Positions 15,631-24,679 are shown, numbered from the stretch's first letter. The stretch: DNA of 36,790 nt from Leptolinea sp. (GCA_022837205.1 JALHEL010000001.1:1-36790); one strand, 5' to 3'. The notes: generated from the sequence alone by a model not told the origin. Numbers and translations are program-made.

Positions 15631-16838
15631 TGAGCGATGAAACAGTAAACAATTTCAATAACAATGGTCAGCAAAAGTATATTGTTCCTATTGGGCCGCA
15701 ACATCCGGCATTGAAGGAACCGGGACATTTTGAATTCACCGTAGACGGGGAAATTGTCGTAGGAGCTTCTATCCGTTTAGGCTACGTTCATCGGGGAGTT
15801 GAAAAAGCTGCCGAACAACGGACTTATACTCAGGATTTATATCTGTTAGAACGCGTTTGCGGTATTTGTTCGCATTCCCACGGCACCGCTTTTATTCAAT
15901 GTGTGGAGAAACTCGCAGGTGTCGAGCTGCCGCCGCGAGCGAAAGCGGTGCGCTGCATAGCAGGGGAGATTGAACGTCTCCATAGTCATCTGTTATGGCT
16001 GGGCGTTGCCGCTCATGAGGGTGGATTTGATGCGTTGTTTATGTATTCATGGCGAGATCGAGAAATCGTGATGGATATTTTGGAAAACTTTTTTGGGAAC
16101 CGTGTAAATTACTCGGTAAATATCCCCGGAGGAGTCAAAGAAGATATCACACAGGAATTTATTGACGGAGTAACTCCGAAATTAGATTACCTTGAAAAAA
16201 GAATGTACCATTATCTCGACGTCGTGAATACAGATATGACATTTCGACAACGAACGGTGGATATCGGAACAATTGGTTTGGAAGAATCCGATCGTCTGGG
16301 TGCGACGGGACCGACCGCACGAGCATCCGGAGTAGCTCGAGATATCCGCATCGATCGTCCTTATGATGGCTATGATCTATTTCCCATCGATATAACTTTA
16401 GATAACCGGGGAGATTTAAACGCTCGATTTGTAGTAAGAATAAAAGAATGTATCGCATCCATTCACTACATCAAGAATGTGATGAATCATATGCCGGAAG
16501 GTGAACTGAGCGTGAAAATTCCTCGAAAGATTCCGACCGGTGAATATATGGCATCGGTTGAAGCTCCACGAGGCGAGTTATTTTATTTCGTCCGATCAAA
16601 CGGCACAGAAAGTCCGGATCGGGTAAAAATTCGTACAGCGAGTCTATGTAATTGGGGAACGATCGTTTCTTCGGTGGCAAAAGGTCATAAACTGGCCGAT
16701 ATGCCGATGATCCTTGCAGGAATCGATCCTTGCTTTTCCTGTAACGACCGAATGGTTTATATTAATAAAGGCTCAGGGAATCCGGAAATTTGGACCTGGG
16801 AACAATTACGAAAATATGGGATAGCATACTACAAATGA
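15630..16838 (+). CDS. Group 4 [NiFe]-hydrogenase catalytic large subunit
   Basis: The catalytic subunit, 402 residues, NuoD/EchE/MbhL-like. Both pairs of [NiFe]-ligating cysteines are present: Cys77 and Cys80 in ERVCGICSHSHG, and Cys368 and Cys371 in DPCFSCNDRM. This rules out a complex I NuoD, which has lost them. The protein continues about 31 residues after the second pair, so a C-terminal extension may be removed after Arg by the protease encoded at the end of the operon. The ATG overlaps the preceding stop and its TGA overlaps the NuoH-like ATG. Confidence 0.94.
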   Translation: MSDETVNNFNNNGQQKYIVPIGPQHPALKEPGHFEFTVDGEIVVGASIRLGYVHRGVEKAAEQRTYTQDLYLLERVCGICSHSHGTAFIQCVEKLAGVELPPRAKAVRCIAGEIERLHSHLLWLGVAAHEGGFDALFMYSWRDREIVMDILENFFGNRVNYSVNIPGGVKEDITQEFIDGVTPKLDYLEKRMYHYLDVVNTDMTFRQRTVDIGTIGLEESDRLGATGPTARASGVARDIRIDRPYDGYDLFPIDITLDNRGDLNARFVVRIKECIASIHYIKNVMNHMPEGELSVKIPRKIPTGEYMASVEAPRGELFYFVRSNGTESPDRVKIRTASLCNWGTIVSSVAKGHKLADMPMILAGIDPCFSCNDRMVYINKGSGNPEIWTWEQLRKYGIAYYK

Positions 16839-17755
16839 GCGCACCACATCCTCTTATTTGTCTTTTCTTTTTTCCTGGCGGATTATTTCTGATATTGGCC
16901 GCTTTATTATACGAATGGGCTGACAGGAAATTAGTCGCAAGATTCCAAAATCGAGTCGGTCCGAGAGTATTTCAACCGGTCGCCGATATGTTCAAATTAT
17001 TGGTAAAAGAAGAGGTAATCCCCAAATCCGTAAACAGATCATTGTTCATTGTCTTGCCGATTATCTCTTTCGCATGTGTCATGACCGCATCACTTTACGT
17101 CCCCATGTTCGGAGTCGAAGCACCGATCGGTTTGCATGGAGATTTAATTATCACAATGTATCTTTTGTCGGTTATGACCATGTGTTTAGGGATGGCCGGT
17201 GCAAACTCAATGAATCGATTTGCAGTCGTCGGCGCGACCAGAACATTTACACAGTTATTTGCTTATGAAGCACCGTTCATGCTTGCGCTCTTGATGCCTG
17301 CCATTTCGGCTCAATCTTGGAATATCAATGTGATTTCAGAATACGCTTCAGCCCATACCTGGATGATCGCAACCATACCGATTGGATTCATTATTTCGGT
17401 TATCGGCTTAATGGGAAAATTGGAATTGGCACCTTTTGATGCACCCGAAGCTGAATCGGAAATAGTTTCGGGAGCTTTATCCGAGTATTCCGGTCGAGGT
17501 TTGGCATTATTCCGCATCGCGAAAGATGTTGAATTCGTTATAGGCATTTCTTTGATCGTCACATTCTACTTGGGCGGATTCGGAAATTTGCTGTCATTTT
17601 TATTACGATCACTCGGATTGCTGGTAATCATTGCTCTCCTGCAATCCTCTATGACCCGCCTCCGCATAGATCAAACGGTAGGTTTCTGGTGGCAAGCAGG
17701 TGCTATCTTATCACTTATCCAACTTATGATATTGATTCTGGTGAGAATACTATGA
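16835..17755 (+). CDS. Hydrogenase membrane anchor subunit, NuoH/EchB-like
   Basis: A 306-residue protein with about eight helices of the NuoH/EchB/HycD family. Seen: ADRKLVARFQNRVGPRVFQPVADMFKLL (about 28-55), the ATRTFTQLFAYEAPFMLAL segment, and the acidic loop APFDAPEAESEIVSGALSEYSGRGLALF that contacts the catalytic arm. The ATG at 16835 is chosen because it overlaps the NuoD-like stop as ATGA; a longer in-frame start at 16790 would overlap that gene by 49 bases. Its own stop overlaps the ferredoxin-subunit ATG in the same way. Confidence 0.92.
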   Translation: MSAPHPLICLFFFPGGLFLILAALLYEWADRKLVARFQNRVGPRVFQPVADMFKLLVKEEVIPKSVNRSLFIVLPIISFACVMTASLYVPMFGVEAPIGLHGDLIITMYLLSVMTMCLGMAGANSMNRFAVVGATRTFTQLFAYEAPFMLALLMPAISAQSWNINVISEYASAHTWMIATIPIGFIISVIGLMGKLELAPFDAPEAESEIVSGALSEYSGRGLALFRIAKDVEFVIGISLIVTFYLGGFGNLLSFLLRSLGLLVIIALLQSSMTRLRIDQTVGFWWQAGAILSLIQLMILILVRIL

Positions 17756-18189
17756 AATTAATTGGAATGCTATCTGATGTTGTTTCAGCATTGTTTAAGA
17801 GGCCGGCAACGACAAAATATCCGTATGTGAAAACGGATCCACCGGAAAGATATCGAGCAAAATTAGCTTATACCGCTTCCAATTGTACGGGATGTATGCA
17901 ATGCGTACGCGATTGCCCGACTCGTACCATCAAGATTATTGTTGTTGATCGTAAAACAAAACAATTTGTTATGACCTATAACATCGGAGAATGCGTATAC
18001 TGTAAACAATGTGTTTATAACTGCAAATTTGACGCGCTTCATATGACCAATAAAATGTGGGAGTCGGCAGCCGGATCGAAAGGCGGTTTCCAAATGTATT
18101 ACGGAAAGAAGGAATATATTGACCGAATCTTGGCAGAAACAACTAATCCCGGTGCGCAAGCAGCTGTTAGCGAAGAAAAACAATCCTAA
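17752..18189 (+). CDS. Hydrogenase ferredoxin-like subunit, NuoI/EchF-like
   Basis: A 145-residue iron-sulfur subunit with two [4Fe-4S] motifs: CTGCMQCVRDCP (Cys45, 48, 51, 55) and CVYCKQCVYNC (Cys81, 84, 87, 91). It should carry electrons from reduced ferredoxin to the NuoB-like subunit. The start at 17752 overlaps the preceding stop (ATGA). The C-terminal tail after about residue 130 is low in conservation, and its last 71 bases appear to overlap the start of the protease gene in another frame. Confidence 0.93.
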   Translation: MKLIGMLSDVVSALFKRPATTKYPYVKTDPPERYRAKLAYTASNCTGCMQCVRDCPTRTIKIIVVDRKTKQFVMTYNIGECVYCKQCVYNCKFDALHMTNKMWESAAGSKGGFQMYYGKKEYIDRILAETTNPGAQAAVSEEKQS

Positions 18190-18634
18190 TGTTGTGATTC
18201 TCGGAATAGGAAACGAAGTCAAAGGAGATGATTTTGCCGGGTCATTAGCCGCCAAGTCAATACAAGCTTCTTTACCGCAGCAAACGGGCAATTTTTCCAT
18301 CTCGGTTTTCGATTGCGGCCCGGTTCCGGAAAACTTCACCGGTGTAATCAGAAAGATTTCTCCGGATTATATTCTGATCATTGATGCGGGCGACTTTGGA
18401 GAAGATGCCGGGGAAATCGGCTTTTTCAGTTGGAAAAAAGCGGAAGGATCTGAGATTTCGACTCATGCCCTTCCGCTTTCATTATTTTCCGGTTTCCTTG
18501 CGGCAGAACTGGATTGTGAAATAGGATTGCTCTTGATCCAACCAAAAAACTTATCTTATCTCGATCCGGTCCACCCGCTTATCAGCGAAGCGGTAAATAA
18601 AATCTCATCGGAAATAATAAAGATTTTTAGTTAA
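18119..18634 (+). CDS. hycI: Hydrogenase maturation protease, HycI type (M52)
   Basis: A nickel-dependent endopeptidase that trims the C-terminus of the large subunit after metal insertion. It shows the family start VVILGIGNEVKGDDFAG, the metal-site region VFDCGPVPENFTG, and LIIDAGDFGEDAGEIGF and STHALPLSLF blocks with the expected acidic and His ligands. I favour TTG at 18119: AAGGA (18109-18113) is five bases upstream and an N-terminal amphipathic extension like SWQKQL is known in this family. This start overlaps the ferredoxin gene by 71 bases; GTG at 18152 or 18194 are alternatives. It ends the operon and converges on the FGE-like gene with six bases between stops. Confidence 0.85.
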   Translation: MTESWQKQLIPVRKQLLAKKNNPNVVILGIGNEVKGDDFAGSLAAKSIQASLPQQTGNFSISVFDCGPVPENFTGVIRKISPDYILIIDAGDFGEDAGEIGFFSWKKAEGSEISTHALPLSLFSGFLAAELDCEIGLLLIQPKNLSYLDPVHPLISEAVNKISSEIIKIFS

Positions 18635-18640
18635 TCCTTT

Positions 18641-19732
18641 TTATTGTAAATTCAAGCTGGTGGCAAGTGACCAACCTTCGCACCCCGATTGTGTTCGGAT
18701 CTTATACCATTGTGTATACGCCATTTCTTTCGGACCTTCCGATATTTCAACAACAGATCCGTTTTTAGCGATACAATTTAATTTCTTCCCGACGCCGGGT
18801 TCTTCCAATACAAAAACCCCTTCCTCTTGTCCCGAATTGACAATCGCTTTTTTAATTGTCATTATTGTTTCTTCAGGTTGAGGAGTAATCGTATATTCCA
18901 CTAACTCTCGAACATCCTTTGCACATCGAAATCCCGTATAATTGTTTGCAGTTTTGGGATCCATTGCATATCGATTTGTAATATGAATTGAATGAATATC
19001 GGTCTTAAAAGAATCTCCTCGAACGACCTTTTCGGTCCCTTCTTCCGGTCCGGTTGGGTTTTTTTCAGGAGAAACAGAATAATAATCTGCACTGTACCAA
19101 TCTGAAGTCCATTCAGATACGTTCCCGACCATGTCAACTACACCGTAAGGACTGGCACCTTTCGGATAAGAATTCCCCATTTCTGTATCGCCCGGCACTT
19201 TCGTCATGTTGATTGTATAGGGTTTGGGATCTGAATTTCCCCATGGATACCGCCGGTAATCTTCCGCTCCCATGGCTGCCTTTTCCCATTCTGCTTCAGT
19301 GGGTAATCGCTTCCCCACATATTCGCAATAATCCGATGCATCTTGCCAAGTCACATTAATCACCGGAAAACGTGAAAACCAGTCGACGCCATAGTACGGA
19401 TCGCGTGTTTCGCTTGATTTTACTTCCGGTTCTTTACAGGCACCGGCCGCAACACATTCAGCATATTGCCCGTTCGTAACCTCTAATATATCGAAATAAT
19501 AAGGATCTAAATAAACGATATGCAAAGGTTTTGCATCTTCTTTCGCATTTAAATCTTGCTGTTGGGCTCCTACTGTCGAATAGCCCGCATCGATAAAAAC
19601 CATATTATAAGGAGTTTCGGATTGATAAATCTCAGATGATGAATCCGAATCCGCAAAAACTTTAAAATCCGGAAATAGTTGACAAATCAACAATAACACA
19701 AACAATAACCCAATAGACTTTCTTTTATTCAT
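18641..19732 (-). CDS. Secreted FGE-sulfatase-like (SUMF1) protein with C-terminal SH3-like domain
   Basis: A 363-residue exported protein. A signal peptide (about 1-27, MNKRKS then a hydrophobic run ending VFA) precedes an FGE/SUMF1-like domain (about 42-275) with PYYFDILEVTNGQYAECV, GKRLPTEAEWEKAAMG, GNVSEWTSDWY and GFRCAKD. The last 70 residues look like a bacterial SH3 domain (GVFVLEEPGVGKKLNCIAKNGSVVEI, then EGWSLATSLNLQ). The paired catalytic cysteines of genuine formylglycine-generating enzymes are not seen in the C-terminal region (KVVRGDSFKTD...), so it is probably a structural or binding variant, not a sulfatase activator. It is the second gene after the dehydrogenase, 11 bases downstream. 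Confidence 0.8.
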   Translation of the reverse strand: MNKRKSIGLLFVLLLICQLFPDFKVFADSDSSSEIYQSETPYNMVFIDAGYSTVGAQQQDLNAKEDAKPLHIVYLDPYYFDILEVTNGQYAECVAAGACKEPEVKSSETRDPYYGVDWFSRFPVINVTWQDASDYCEYVGKRLPTEAEWEKAAMGAEDYRRYPWGNSDPKPYTINMTKVPGDTEMGNSYPKGASPYGVVDMVGNVSEWTSDWYSADYYSVSPEKNPTGPEEGTEKVVRGDSFKTDIHSIHITNRYAMDPKTANNYTGFRCAKDVRELVEYTITPQPEETIMTIKKAIVNSGQEEGVFVLEEPGVGKKLNCIAKNGSVVEISEGPKEMAYTQWYKIRTQSGCEGWSLATSLNLQ

Positions 19733-19743
19733 AACTCCCCGTC

Positions 19744-20640
19744 TTAATGATTTGATTCATTTAAATGAACGCCTGCTAATTGTTCTATAACAGAAATAAT
19801 CGCCGAATTATCTTGCTGTCCGTTTCCCAACTGAAGCATCGCATTATACAATTGAGCATCGATCGCCGCAGATGGTAATGGAATTCCGTACTCACGAGCC
19901 GTTTCCATAATAATATTTAAATCTTTTGCCTGCAGATAAGCCTTGAACCCGGGTTCGCGATTCCCTTCAAACAACCGCTGTGGCTTTACATCCAAAGTCC
20001 AACATTGAGCCGCCCCCGCTTTGATTGCTTCGACCACTTTTTTACAATCAGCCCCCGCTTTTTGTGAAAAAATCAATAACTCCGCCATTGCGACCATTTG
20101 AGCCGCAACCATTATTTGATTTGCAGCTTTGGCAATTTGCCCCGTACCGGGACCACCAACATAAGTTATCGTCTTACCACATAAACTCAGAATCGGTTTA
20201 ACTTTTTCCAATATAAAATCATCACCGCCCACCATAATTGTCAAGGTACCCTGTTTCGCACCGATATCGCCGCCACTGACCGGTGCATCCAATGATTTGA
20301 TCCCTTTTTCCGCTAATTTTTCATATATTTGACGCGATACAGCCGGTTTTATTGTTGAATGATCAACATAAATCAAACCCGGTTTTCCTCCCTCACTGAT
20401 TCCTTTTTCCCCAAAAACCACATTCAATACATCCGGCGAATCCGGTAAATTCGTAAAAACAACATCTGTATTTGCGGCAACTTCAGCCGGAGAAAAAGCT
20501 TCCGTTGCCCCTTCGGATACCAATTCTTTTACGATCTCTCTGCTGCGATTGTGTACCATGACCGGGTAACCGCCATGCAAAATATTCCGTGCCATGGATT
20601 TTCCCATTATTCCCAAACCGATATAACCGACTTTTAACAT
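19744..20640 (-). CDS. NAD(P)-dependent beta-hydroxyacid dehydrogenase (HIBADH/GarR family)
   Basis: A 298-residue dehydrogenase of the 3-hydroxyisobutyrate/tartronate-semialdehyde reductase family. The dinucleotide fold is GYIGLGIMG (5-13), the substrate signature is DAPVSGGDIGAKQGTL (118-133) and the catalytic Lys171 lies in GTGQIAKAANQ. Asn31-Arg32 after the second strand suggests a preference for NADP. The substrate cannot be told from sequence; 2-hydroxy-3-oxopropionate, 3-hydroxyisobutyrate and succinic semialdehyde are known in the family. The ATG at 20640 is preceded by GAGGAG. It heads a two-gene minus-strand unit with the FGE-like gene. Confidence 0.88.
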   Translation of the reverse strand: MLKVGYIGLGIMGKSMARNILHGGYPVMVHNRSREIVKELVSEGATEAFSPAEVAANTDVVFTNLPDSPDVLNVVFGEKGISEGGKPGLIYVDHSTIKPAVSRQIYEKLAEKGIKSLDAPVSGGDIGAKQGTLTIMVGGDDFILEKVKPILSLCGKTITYVGGPGTGQIAKAANQIMVAAQMVAMAELLIFSQKAGADCKKVVEAIKAGAAQCWTLDVKPQRLFEGNREPGFKAYLQAKDLNIIMETAREYGIPLPSAAIDAQLYNAMLQLGNGQQDNSAIISVIEQLAGVHLNESNH

Positions 20641-20804
20641 GGTCTCCTCATACTTTTCCTTTGATATTTCTATTCATATATATTTTTACCATTTAAAATT
20701 TTCATTTTCTGATATTTAAGTTTTATTTTAACCTCCTCCTCTTTATTATTTCGAAATAGATATTTTTAAAATATATTTAACGTAGAATAATTCCTGATTA
20801 TCCG

Positions 20805-20830
20805 TTGATACTTCTCATTGGGGTTATAAT
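20805..20830 (+). promoter_or_regulatory. Candidate promoter of the second degV
   Basis: A perfect TATAAT (20825-20830) lies 48 bases before the degV start. The best upstream hexamer TTGATA (20805-20810) is only 14 bases away, so the -35 assignment is doubtful. The rest of 20641-20804 is AT-rich and shows nothing else I can name. Confidence 0.4.
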
Positions 20831-20878
20831 CAACAAGATTGTCACTATATAGCTTTCCAAACAATTGCAGGAGGATGA

Positions 20879-21739
20879 ATGCCATTCCATATTCTTGTAG
20901 ATTCAGGTAGCGATCTCCCAAAAAGCCTGACGAATTCTTATCAAAACTTCAGCCTGTTGTATCTCTCATATATTATAGACGGAGAGCCCGGACCGATTGA
21001 TATGCCCGGAGAAGAATTTTACAGAAGGCTCAGAAACGGAAGTATGTCCGTAACCAGCCAAATTAATCCCGAAGCCTTTATCGAAGAATATGAGCGATTA
21101 ATCAAGGAAGGACAAAAAGAAATACTCTATATCGGTTTTTCTTCGGGACTGAGCGGGACCTATGGAAGCGGAAAAATGGCGGCGGACACCCTTTCGAAGA
21201 AATATCCGGATTGCAAAATCTTTACCGTTGACACTTTATCTGCTTCGATGGGATATGGCTTGCTCGTCGATTATGCGATCAGACAACGGGATTCGGGAAA
21301 AAGTATTGAACAGGTAAGGGATTGGCTCGAAGAAAATAAACTCAAAATGAATCATTGGTTTACCGTTGATGATCTTCATTTTTTGGAGCGCGGAGGTAGA
21401 GTATCAGCCAGCTCCGCTTGGTTTGGCAGTGCATTAAATATTAAACCGGTTATGAACATGGATGATGCCGGCCATTTGATTCCCAGAGAAAAGATTATGG
21501 GAAGAAACAAAGCGATTAAACGATTATATGAAAAAATGAAAGAAATGGCGGTAGAACCTCAGAACCAACGGATTTTCATCAGCCATGGTGATTGTATGGA
21601 AGATGTTGAAAAACTTGAGAAGTTAATTCATGATAATTTGGGGGTAAATGATTTTACCGTTAATTATGTCGGCAATGTTATCGGTTCGCATACAGGACCC
21701 GGTGTCTTAGCTTTATTCTTTTTAGGAAATCATCGATAA
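20879..21739 (+). CDS. DegV family fatty-acid-binding protein (copy 2)
   Basis: A 286-residue DegV protein: ILVDSGSDLPKSL at the N-terminus, TSQINPEAF, the lipid-site block FSSGLSGTYGSGKMAADTL, DTLSASMGYGL and the signature FLERGGRVSASSAWFGSALNIKPVM. It resembles the first copy (610-1458) only in the family motifs, so the two are distinct paralogues with perhaps different lipid partners. The start at 20879 follows an excellent AGGAGG. It is a single-gene unit, closed by the terminator at 21772-21811. Confidence 0.92.
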   Translation: MPFHILVDSGSDLPKSLTNSYQNFSLLYLSYIIDGEPGPIDMPGEEFYRRLRNGSMSVTSQINPEAFIEEYERLIKEGQKEILYIGFSSGLSGTYGSGKMAADTLSKKYPDCKIFTVDTLSASMGYGLLVDYAIRQRDSGKSIEQVRDWLEENKLKMNHWFTVDDLHFLERGGRVSASSAWFGSALNIKPVMNMDDAGHLIPREKIMGRNKAIKRLYEKMKEMAVEPQNQRIFISHGDCMEDVEKLEKLIHDNLGVNDFTVNYVGNVIGSHTGPGVLALFFLGNHR

Positions 21740-21771
21740 GTAAAAAAAATAAACAAATTAAGATTAACAAG

Positions 21772-21811
21772 AATGAGGGCACCATAAAAGTTTGATAGCG
21801 CCCTCATTTTT
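21772..21811 (+). terminator. Terminator between degV and alaS
   Basis: A 9-bp perfect stem AATGAGGGC/GCCCTCATT (21772-21780 with 21800-21808) with a 19-nt loop, followed by a T run to 21811. It ends the plus-strand degV; read from the alaS side it is followed by a T-rich stretch and may stop transcription from both sides. Confidence 0.85.
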
Positions 21812-21891
21812 ATATTAAATGTTTTATTATTCGGTTGAATAAAGTTTCTTCGGTATCCTTGCCGATTAACAATTTTTCTTCACAAATTAAT

Positions 21892-24630
21892 TTATCGAAG
21901 CTTTTCCCGAACCATTTTTACAGCGGCATCCAGCGCTTCCTGCGCTTTGTTGATATCCTTCCCGCCTCCCTGTGCCATATTGGGACGTCCTCCGCCTTTA
22001 CCTCCGGTAAGAGCTGAAATATTTCGAATGATCTCCCCGGCATTGATTCCACGTTGAATCAGTGAATCAGAAACAGCAGCAATAAATTGAACTTGTCCGT
22101 CATCTGTATTCGTGCCTAAGACGACAACAGCATTGGGATTTTCTGCCTTAAATTGATCAGCCATATTTCTCAGCGATTCAATTGTTGAATCTGAAATCAT
22201 TGCGGTTAATACATTCGCATCTTTAATTTTTTGTGCGTTTTCCCAAAACTTCTTAAAATCTTTTAATGCAATTTGTGTTTGAAGTTGAACGATTTCTTTT
22301 TGATACTTATTCGAAATTGCTTGCAAATTTTCCACTTTTTCGAATATATCGTCTGTAGAGGCATTTAAGATTGATGCCAAATTCTTCACTATTTGTGTAT
22401 TCTTTCGTGCAGTCATATTTGCGGTTCGTCCGGTAATGGCTTCAATACGCCGGATGCCCGTCGAAACACTGCCTTCGCTCATTATCATGAACAATCCGAT
22501 TTCACCGGTATTGCTTACATGAGTGCCGCCACATAACTCGGCAGAAAAAAGTTCATCATCATCTCCCACTCTGACTACGCGAACTATTTCACCATACTTT
22601 TCATTAAATATTGCGGTCACGCCTTCATTTATAGCATCATCTAATTTTTCGATTGTGGTTGTTACCGGAATACATTCCAAAATCTTTTCGTTAACGATAG
22701 TTTCGACCCTGCTTAATTCTTCATTTGTCAGAGCTCTGCTTGAATTGAAGTCAAATCGCAAATGATCGGCAGCAACCAAAGATCCTGCTTGCCTTGCTTC
22801 TTCACCGATTACTTCTCTCAGAGCAGCGTGTAACAGATGAGTCGCGGTATGGTTTCGCATGATATCCTTGCGACGCTGTTTATCGACAACCACCTTGACA
22901 GTCTCTCCTACCGAAATACTTCCCGATTCTGCTTTCCCGTAATGAACGGTAAGTCCGGCAACCGGCCTACGGATTCCTTCTACCCTAAATTCAAAAGACC
23001 CGTCTTCCGAACGAATCCACCCATTGTCTCCCACTTGGCCGCCCATTTCCATATAAAAATTGGTCTGCGAAACAATCAGTTCGCCAAATTGACCTTCTTC
23101 TATTTTTTCAACACGCTGTCCGTCTACCAGAGCCATGATCAATTTGGCTTCTACATCCTTGGTCTGATAAGGATCGCAAATTACGCCTTCTTCACCCAAC
23201 AACTTTGACTCTTTCAAAAAGGACAGATGCATCCCATATTGTTCCGCATCCTCTCCCCCCATTTTTCCAAAAATCTTCCCGGCACCGGAAGCAATGCGAT
23301 GAGCTTCACTTGCTTTTTTAAATCCTTCACGATCAACATCCAAACCGTATTCACGGACGATATCATAGGTAATTTCAAGAGGAAGACCGTGCGTTGAATA
23401 AAGATTGAAACAAGTTTCTCCATCGATTATTTTTTGACCGCTCCTCTTCATTTCCTCAATAATTTCGTTGAGTTGGTTGATTCCGTTTTCAAGTGTTTTA
23501 TTAAATCTCTCTTCCTCCCAGGATACCGAATGAAGAATTGATTCTTTCATTCTATTTAATTCCGGATAAGCATCTCCATAATTCTCAATCACCTTTTCCG
23601 CAACTTTGCTCATGAACGGTTCTTTCAAGCCGAGTTGGTAACCAAATCGAACAGCTCTGCGAATGATCATCCGGCAAACATAGTTTCTGCCAATATTTCC
23701 GGGAACAACACCGTCCGCAATCAGAAAAGCAGAAGCGCGAGCGTGATCAGCGATCACTCGATAAGGCGTAAAATTCGAATACATCTCGTCATCGCTTACT
23801 TTGGTTAATTTTTGAATTTCACGAATCATCGGCAAAAATAGATCCGTCTTATAATTTGAGTCTGTTTTTTGCAGAATCGATACAATTCTTTCAAATCCCA
23901 TACCCGTATCAACGAAATGCTGAGTTAGTGGATTTAATGTAGTTTCATTCAGGCGGTTATATTGGATAAACACCAAATTCCATAATTCCAAGAAACGACC
24001 GCAATCTCCGTTTACATGACAAATATGACCCGGGATGCCTTTTTTATTGCAGTGGCTTTCACCCAAATCGATGTGAATCTCACTGCAAGGCCCACATGGT
24101 CCCGTGTCAGCCATTTCCCAGAAATTTTCCTTCCGCCCGAAATACAGGACGTGGTCCTTATTCATTCCGGGCTGAGTATTCCAAATTTCAAAGGCTTCTT
24201 CATCGGTGGGAATCTCATCTTTTTCATCTCTGAAACATGTAGCCCAAAGTATATCTTTGTCTAATCCCCATACATTGGTCAAAAGATCCCATGCCCATGT
24301 AATCGCTTCTTTTTTGTAATAATCTCCGAAAGACCAATTCCCCAGCATTTCAAAAAAAGTGTGATGAAAATCATCACGTCCGACATCATCCAAATCGTTG
24401 TGTTTTCCCGAGACTCGCATACACTTTTGACTGTCACAAGCACGCTTATAGGGTCTTACGTCCGTTCCGAGAAAAACATCTTTAAATTGAACCATCCCCG
24501 CATTCGTAAATAGAAGAGTCTGATCCTCAGCCGGAACAAGCGATGCAGACCGTACCGCTGTATGACCTCTTTCAACAAAGTAATCAATAAATTGTTGCCG
24601 AATTTCATTCCCGCTAAGCTTTTTTTCCAT
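21892..24630 (-). CDS. alaS: Alanyl-tRNA synthetase
   Basis: Charges tRNA-Ala. The 912-residue protein has the complete bacterial layout: class II catalytic core at the N-terminus (EIRQQFIDYFVERGHTAV, SLVPAEDQTLLFTNAGMVQFK, and HHTFFEMLGNWSFGDYYK), tRNA-recognition helices, the editing domain with NHTATHLLHAALRE (HxxxH) and AELCGGTHV (CxxxH), and the C-terminal DHHA1 segment ending GGKGGGRPNMAQGGGK. GGAGAG lies before the ATG at 24630. No T-box leader is visible upstream; a plain promoter is (24680-24708). Confidence 0.97.
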   Translation of the reverse strand: MEKKLSGNEIRQQFIDYFVERGHTAVRSASLVPAEDQTLLFTNAGMVQFKDVFLGTDVRPYKRACDSQKCMRVSGKHNDLDDVGRDDFHHTFFEMLGNWSFGDYYKKEAITWAWDLLTNVWGLDKDILWATCFRDEKDEIPTDEEAFEIWNTQPGMNKDHVLYFGRKENFWEMADTGPCGPCSEIHIDLGESHCNKKGIPGHICHVNGDCGRFLELWNLVFIQYNRLNETTLNPLTQHFVDTGMGFERIVSILQKTDSNYKTDLFLPMIREIQKLTKVSDDEMYSNFTPYRVIADHARASAFLIADGVVPGNIGRNYVCRMIIRRAVRFGYQLGLKEPFMSKVAEKVIENYGDAYPELNRMKESILHSVSWEEERFNKTLENGINQLNEIIEEMKRSGQKIIDGETCFNLYSTHGLPLEITYDIVREYGLDVDREGFKKASEAHRIASGAGKIFGKMGGEDAEQYGMHLSFLKESKLLGEEGVICDPYQTKDVEAKLIMALVDGQRVEKIEEGQFGELIVSQTNFYMEMGGQVGDNGWIRSEDGSFEFRVEGIRRPVAGLTVHYGKAESGSISVGETVKVVVDKQRRKDIMRNHTATHLLHAALREVIGEEARQAGSLVAADHLRFDFNSSRALTNEELSRVETIVNEKILECIPVTTTIEKLDDAINEGVTAIFNEKYGEIVRVVRVGDDDELFSAELCGGTHVSNTGEIGLFMIMSEGSVSTGIRRIEAITGRTANMTARKNTQIVKNLASILNASTDDIFEKVENLQAISNKYQKEIVQLQTQIALKDFKKFWENAQKIKDANVLTAMISDSTIESLRNMADQFKAENPNAVVVLGTNTDDGQVQFIAAVSDSLIQRGINAGEIIRNISALTGGKGGGRPNMAQGGGKDINKAQEALDAAVKMVREKLR

Positions 24631-24679
24631 AAGAGACTCTCCGGTAATCCTGTTTGTTATTCATCTTTTTTGCTGAATT

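Noticed and set aside
10118..18189. Respiratory complex I (Nuo) operon
   Set aside because: The large subunit retains both [NiFe] cysteine pairs and a HycI protease follows; there are no NuoE, F or G genes. This is a group 4 hydrogenase.
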